Translations under genes and position numbers: made by a program
Assembly: GCA_052146895.1 (NCBI GenBank)
Contig: JBKQLZ010000018.1
Span: 1 to 9,419, forward strand
Reading direction: 5' to 3'
Source of the DNA: Palsa-601 sp052146895
GTDB taxonomy: Bacteria > Actinomycetota > Acidimicrobiia > Acidimicrobiales > Bog-793
Length of the DNA: 9,419 nt
The notes under the pieces: model-generated
The model's database searches: none
Seen by the model: only the letters and a program-made list of their open reading frames with translations
Told to the model about the DNA's origin: nothing
Part shown: in pieces, positions 6,063 through 9,419 of the stretch
Layout: the number at the start of each line of letters is the position of its first letter
Numbering within the stretch: position 1 is the first letter of the stretch

Positions 6063-6104
6063 GGGCTTCGCCCCGAAATCCACCTCACGCAGGGCCGTTC
6101 GCCC
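6063..6104 (-). other. Two short hairpins in the xerD to TraR-like gap
   Basis: The 95-base gap after xerD holds two small GGGC/GCCC hairpins: one at 6092-6104 with a 5-base loop and one at 6063-6073 with a 3-base loop. Neither is followed by a T run, so they are at best weak, atypical terminators separating the pyrG-xerD unit from the downstream pair. In G+C-rich DNA 4-bp stems are common by chance. Confidence 0.25.
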
Positions 6105-6115
6105 AAGCTCCGTCC

Positions 6116-7039
6116 TCATGCGGGGCGAGCCTGGCGCCGCGCCCGGGGATGCGCCTCGTCGTAGACCCGGCGCAGCAGATCGCCTGACACCTTCGTGTAG
6201 ACCTGGGTCGTCGTGATGGCGGCGTGGCCGAGCAGCTCCTGCACAACTCTGATATCAGCTCCATGCTCGAGGAGGTGCGTCGCGCAGGAGTGGCGCAACA
6301 CGTGCGGGGTGACGCGGCCCTCGAGCCCGACCCGCTCGGCCGCGTGACGCACCACCAACCAGACACCCTGGCGGCTCATCCGCCGGCCGCGTGACGAGAT
6401 GAACATCGCCTCCTCGTCCGTCCGACGTTGCCAGCGAGCGGGTGCGAGCGCCGGCCGGCCGTCCGGCTCGAGCCAAGCTTGTACGGCTCGCCGGGCCGGC
6501 AAGCCGAAGGGCACGATGCGTTCCTTCGATCCCTTGCCGAACACCAGCGCGAGCCCACGATCGAGATCGACATCCGCGACTTTCAGCCCGCACAGCTCCG
6601 AGATGCGCATGCCTGTCGCGTACAACAGCTCCAAGATCGCCCGGTCCCTCCGCGCCCGGCCGTCGTCGCCCACGACCGACGAGAGCAACGACACGATCTC
6701 GGCCTCGGTCAGCGCCTTCGGTATCGGTGTGGGCAGGCGGGGCCCGTTCACGCCGAGCGTGGGGTCCGGAGGCCCACCTCGCTCGTCTTCGCAGAACCTG
6801 TGCAACCCCCGGATCGCCGAGAGCGACCGGGCGTTGGAAGAGGCGCGGCGGCCCGACGCCGCGAGGAACGCGAGGTAGTCCTCGATGACCGTCGAGCGGA
6901 CGTCGCCGAGCTGAAGGCCCCGGCCCGTCAGGAACTCCTCGTAGGCCAACAGGTCGCGCCTGTAAGACGAGATCGAGGACTGCGCCCGCCCCTTCTCGAC
7001 GGCAAGAAAGCTCAGGTACTCCTCCGAGTCGGTACTCAA
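6116..7039 (-). CDS. xerD: Tyrosine recombinase XerD
   Basis: Site-specific recombinase that resolves chromosome dimers at dif, normally with XerC. The 307-residue protein has an N-terminal SAM-like core-binding domain (about 3-88, EEYLSFLAVEKGRAQSSISSYRRDL) and a C-terminal catalytic domain with all key residues: Arg145 (ATGMRISEL), Lys169 (GKGSKER), His246 and Arg249 (HVLRH), His272 (LGH) and the nucleophile Tyr281 (VYTKV). These nearly match the spacing of E. coli XerD. A charged insertion at about 192-209 precedes the fourth strand. The only credible start is TTG at 7039, with a weak AGG ahead; no in-frame ATG or GTG precedes the core domain before the TAG at 7105-7103. It follows the NUDIX gene by 63 bases. 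The pyrG-NUDIX-xerD order is standard in Actinomycetota, which supports XerD rather than an integron or phage integrase. Confidence 0.93.
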   Translation of the reverse strand: MSTDSEEYLSFLAVEKGRAQSSISSYRRDLLAYEEFLTGRGLQLGDVRSTVIEDYLAFLAASGRRASSNARSLSAIRGLHRFCEDERGGPPDPTLGVNGPRLPTPIPKALTEAEIVSLLSSVVGDDGRARRDRAILELLYATGMRISELCGLKVADVDLDRGLALVFGKGSKERIVPFGLPARRAVQAWLEPDGRPALAPARWQRRTDEEAMFISSRGRRMSRQGVWLVVRHAAERVGLEGRVTPHVLRHSCATHLLEHGADIRVVQELLGHAAITTTQVYTKVSGDLLRRVYDEAHPRARRQARPA

Positions 7040-7102
7040 GGGCTGGCCTGTTCGAGTTCCCAGTTCGGCCCCTAGGTCTCGGATCTCATGTCTCGTCCGG
7101 GC

Positions 7103-7711
7103 CTAGGACCCGAAGATCGAAGGCTGCGAGCTCTTCGCCCGTTCTCCCGCCAGCACGGCGCGAGCAGCCAGCAGCCCGATTATCGACTTCGCGTCTACGA
7201 GGTCTCCGGTCGCCATCAACTCCTCGACGTCCTCGAGGGCGATCCGCTCGACCGTCAGGTGCTCCTCCTCCACACCGTGCGCCTCCCGCGGGCGCTCGAT
7301 GAGGCCTTCGGCCAGGTAGCAGATCGTCTGTTCGTCGCAAAAGCCGGGCGAGTTGTAGAAACGGGCCACCTCCGTCAGCTCGGTCGCCTCGCGCCCGATC
7401 TCCTCGATGAGCTCACGGCCGACACACACCTTCGGGTCCTCGCCCTCGATGTCGCGCTTGCCCGCCGGGAGCTCGAGCAGAGCCTGGTCGACGGCGGCCC
7501 TGTACTGGCGGATCATCAAGACGCTCCGGCGGTCCGCCTCGAGCGGCACGGCACACACCGCTCCAGGGTGCCTGATCACCTCGCGCTCGAACGTGAACCC
7601 GTCCGGACCGACGAGGGTACCCGTCACGACCCGGAAGAAACCCCCGTCATACCGTGCCCTCTCCCCGATCCTGCGGAACGCGTCGGCCTCGGGCCCCTCA
7701 GCCGACGGCAT
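7103..7711 (-). CDS. NUDIX hydrolase, ADP-ribose pyrophosphatase type
   Basis: Expected to split ADP-ribose to AMP and ribose 5-phosphate, clearing a reactive NAD breakdown product. The 202-residue protein has the NUDIX box at 84-107 (GKRDIEG-E...RELIEEIG). One extra residue lies between the first Gly and Glu91, a spacing also known from the Mycobacterium tuberculosis ADP-ribose pyrophosphatase Rv1700. It is preceded by LLELPAG and followed by SPGFCDE (121-127), the marker that points to ADP-ribose pyrophosphatases rather than other NUDIX enzymes. The substrate-binding N-terminal beta domain is at about 25-75. The ATG at 7711 overlaps the pyrG stop by 14 bases with no Shine-Dalgarno, so translation is probably coupled. 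The frame continues upstream only as the shadow of pyrG. Neighbours match the pyrG-Rv1700-xerD order of mycobacteria. Confidence 0.9.
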   Translation of the reverse strand: MPSAEGPEADAFRRIGERARYDGGFFRVVTGTLVGPDGFTFEREVIRHPGAVCAVPLEADRRSVLMIRQYRAAVDQALLELPAGKRDIEGEDPKVCVGRELIEEIGREATELTEVARFYNSPGFCDEQTICYLAEGLIERPREAHGVEEEHLTVERIALEDVEELMATGDLVDAKSIIGLLAARAVLAGERAKSSQPSIFGS

Positions 7712-9344
7712 TGAGGTCCAGCAGGCGGGGCGTACGTGCCTCCGACCGCTCGAGTGCCGCCGCCACGAGACCACCGAAGAGCGGGTGGGGGCGGTCAGGG
7801 CGGCTCTTGAACTCGGGATGGGCCTGGGTGGCAACCCAGAACGGGTGAGTCGGTAGCTCGATGAACTCCACGAGCCGGTTGTCCTTCGACTCGACACCTG
7901 AGCAGACGAGACCAGACTCCTCGAGCCGCGTGCGATAGCGAGGGTTCACCTCGTAGCGGTGCCGGTGACGCTCCGACACGGTCTCCTCACCGTAGAGCTG
8001 GGCAACCTGCGAGCCGGGCTTCAGCCGGGCGACATAGGCGCCGAGGCGCATGGTGCCGCCTTTCTCGATGACCTCGAGTTGCTCGTTCATGAGGTCGATG
8101 ACCGCGTACGGCGTGACCGGGTCGACCTCACGCGAGTTGGCACCGGCCATGCCGCAGACGTTCCGCGCGAAGTCGACCACCATTGCGTGCAGCCCCAGGC
8201 ACAGGCCGAGGCACGGAATACCGTGCTCGCGGGCGTAGCCCGCGGCTGTGATCTTGCCCTCGACTCCTCGCTCTCCGAAGCCGCCGGGGATCACGATGCC
8301 GTCCAGGCCGTCGAGGCGTGCGCCGGCGAGCATGCCGGTGACCTCCTCGGCTTGCACCCACTCGATCTCGACTCGCGCCCCTTGCCCGAAGCCGGCGTGG
8401 CGGAGCGCCTCGACGACCGAGAGGTAGGCGTCCGGCAGGTTCACGTACTTTCCGATCACGCCAATCCTCACGACGTTGCGTGCGGCGTTCACTCGCTCGA
8501 GGAGATTCTCCCAGCCGGACAGGTCGATCTCGTACTCGGGCCCGTCGAAGCACAGCAAGCGGCAGACAATGTCGTCGAGCCCTTCCTCGTGCAGGACGAG
8601 CGGGATCTCGTAGATGCTGGCGGCGTCGACTGCCGAGACGACCGCCTCGGGCTCGACGTCGCACAAAAGGGAGATCTTGCGCTTGAGGCTCTCGGGGAAC
8701 GGGTTCTCGCTCCGGCACACGATCACGTCAGGCTGGATGCCGCGACTGCGCAGCTCGGTGACTGAGTGTTGCGTCGGCTTTGTCTTGTGCTCGCCTGCAG
8801 TGGGCAGGAACGGGACGAACGTGAGGTGTAGGTAGCACACGTTGTCGCGCCCGACCTCACGCCGGAACTGCCGAATTGCCTCGAGAAACGGCACGATCTC
8901 GATGTCACCGACAGTCCCGCCCACCTCCACGATGACGACATCGACGTCCTCGCGGCCGAGCCGGCGGACCCGTTCTTTGATCTCGTCGGTGATGTGAGGG
9001 ATGACCTGGACGGTCTTGCCCAAATAGTCGCCCCGGCGCTCCTTCAAGATGACCGAGGAGTAGATCTGGCCGGTCGTGGCGTTCGAGTCGCGATGGAGGT
9101 TCTCGTCGATGAAGCGCTCGTAGTGGCCGAGGTCGAGGTCGGTCTCGCCGCCGTCGTCGGTCACGAAGACCTCGCCGTGCTCGAACGGGTTCATCGTGCC
9201 GGGGTCGACGTTGATGTACGGGTCGAGCTTGCACATCGTGACCCGCAGTCCCCGGCACTTGAGCAATCGGCCGAGCGAGGAGGCGGTCAGGCCCTTGCCG
9301 AGGGAGCTGGACACACCGCCGGTGACGAAGACGTATTTCGTCAC
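7698..9344 (-). CDS. pyrG: CTP synthase
   Basis: Makes CTP from UTP, ATP and glutamine; a cytoplasmic tetramer that can polymerise. It is 548 residues, full length. The amidoligase domain has the P-loop GGVSSSLGKG (9-18), KLDPYINVDPGTMNPFEHGE (39-58), TDLDLGHYERF (68-78, Mg ligand Asp71) and EVGGTVGDIE (140-149, Glu140). The class I glutaminase domain (about 293-535) has IPGGFGERG (352-360), the nucleophile Cys382 in GLCLGLH and His509-Glu511 (AHPE). Residue 386 is His where the family has Gln; the rest of the triad is present. The GTG start at 9344 gives the normal MTKYVFVTGG N-terminus and overlaps the stop of a 13-codon frame as GTGA. A GGTGG sequence lies about seven bases upstream. It leads the pyrG-NUDIX-xerD unit. 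Confidence 0.97.
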   Translation of the reverse strand: MTKYVFVTGGVSSSLGKGLTASSLGRLLKCRGLRVTMCKLDPYINVDPGTMNPFEHGEVFVTDDGGETDLDLGHYERFIDENLHRDSNATTGQIYSSVILKERRGDYLGKTVQVIPHITDEIKERVRRLGREDVDVVIVEVGGTVGDIEIVPFLEAIRQFRREVGRDNVCYLHLTFVPFLPTAGEHKTKPTQHSVTELRSRGIQPDVIVCRSENPFPESLKRKISLLCDVEPEAVVSAVDAASIYEIPLVLHEEGLDDIVCRLLCFDGPEYEIDLSGWENLLERVNAARNVVRIGVIGKYVNLPDAYLSVVEALRHAGFGQGARVEIEWVQAEEVTGMLAGARLDGLDGIVIPGGFGERGVEGKITAAGYAREHGIPCLGLCLGLHAMVVDFARNVCGMAGANSREVDPVTPYAVIDLMNEQLEVIEKGGTMRLGAYVARLKPGSQVAQLYGEETVSERHRHRYEVNPRYRTRLEESGLVCSGVESKDNRLVEFIELPTHPFWVATQAHPEFKSRPDRPHPLFGGLVAAALERSEARTPRLLDLNAVG

Positions 9345-9382
9345 CGCAGAACCACCGCCGAGGACGCGTATCGCTGGTGCAC
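9341..9382 (-). CDS. Possible leader peptide before pyrG (13 codons)
   Basis: A short frame starting GTG at 9382 reads VHQRYASSAVVLR and ends in a TGA that overlaps the pyrG GTG as GTGA. An in-frame ATG at 9388 would add two residues; an in-frame TAG at 9394-9392 bounds it, so it is not the tail of a longer gene in this frame. A TAGCGT box ends six bases before the GTG, as in the leaderless starts of trpS and the TraR-like gene. A leaderless leader coupled to pyrG is plausible; chance is also possible for so short a frame. Confidence 0.3.
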   Translation of the reverse strand: MHQRYASSAVVLR

Positions 9383-9388
9383 CCTCAT

Positions 9389-9394
9389 ACGCTA
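9389..9394 (-). promoter_or_regulatory. Candidate -10 box before pyrG (TAGCGT)
   Basis: Minus-strand TAGCGT fits TANNNT and ends six bases before the GTG of the short leader frame and 44 bases before the pyrG start. Only 25 bases remain upstream in the window and no -35 element can be seen in them. If used, pyrG would have either a 38-base leader or a leaderless leader peptide. Confidence 0.35.
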
Positions 9395-9419
9395 ATCGAC
9401 GGCGAACCCGTCGGTGGCG

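Noticed and set aside
7071..7107. Two CCTAGG palindromes in the NUDIX to xerD junction, 25 bases apart
   Set aside because: They could pair, but the stem is only about 7 bp around a long loop, the second copy contains the NUDIX stop codon, and no T run follows. Treated as chance.
7959..8765. Plus-strand open frame (268 codons) opposite pyrG
   Set aside because: Antisense shadow of a fully identified gene; no ribosome site or domain.
9392..9418. Possible end of another minus-strand gene before pyrG (reads ATDGFAVD then TAG)
   Set aside because: Only eight codons are visible and the other frames are also open or end nearby, so no gene can be supported.
1..9419. CRISPR arrays, transposon ends, tRNA or rRNA genes, phage or defence genes
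   Set aside because: Nothing of the kind was found on either strand; all genes are core housekeeping families in tight operons.

Overview
The window is about two-thirds G+C. It is packed with short-spaced genes, uses GTG and TTG starts freely, and the gene order (pyrG, an ADP-ribose pyrophosphatase, xerD, then scpA, scpB, an RsuA/RluB-type pseudouridine synthase and cmk) is a known core arrangement of Actinomycetota. The proteins and the aroH-tyrA insertion suggest a deep branch such as Acidimicrobiia or a neighbour, but the class cannot be fixed from sequence reading alone. I see no mobile element, CRISPR array, phage gene, RNA gene or defence system: this is a housekeeping region, and every gene belongs to a known family.

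Layout from right to left (most genes are on the minus strand). Block 1 (9344 to 6116): pyrG, which overlaps a NUDIX hydrolase gene by 14 bases, then xerD. Block 2 (6020 to 4841): a TraR/DksA-type C4 zinc-finger protein followed by a six-helix M50 (site-2) protease. trpS (3844 to 4827) is the only plus-strand gene. It runs into the end of the protease gene and diverges from Block 3 across 69 bases. Block 3 (3774 to 1): scpA, scpB, an rRNA pseudouridine synthase, aroH-type chorismate mutase, prephenate dehydrogenase with an ACT domain, and cytidylate kinase cut by the window edge. Its junctions are a 3-base gap, a GTGA overlap, an 11-base gap, a GTGA overlap and an ATGA overlap, so it is almost certainly one operon.

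How the genes work together: pyrG and cmk sit at opposite ends and both supply cytidine nucleotides. scpA/scpB (partners of SMC) and xerD serve chromosome organisation and dimer resolution. aroH plus tyrA convert chorismate towards tyrosine. trpS and the pseudouridine synthase serve translation.

The most interesting signals are regulatory. First, the heads of the transcription units (trpS, scpA, traR, and a 13-codon frame just before pyrG) each have a TANNNT box 6 or 7 bases before the start codon, the geometry of leaderless mRNAs. Second, that 13-codon frame ends in a GTGA overlap with the pyrG start, a possible leaderless leader peptide. Third, two intra-operon starts (aroH, M50 protease) are pressed against perfect 6-bp G+C hairpins right after the upstream stop codon. 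Fourth, PyrG has His in place of the usual Gln in its glutaminase nucleophile motif. No stretch above 300 bases lacks a gene; the longest non-coding gap is 95 bases (6021 to 6115).
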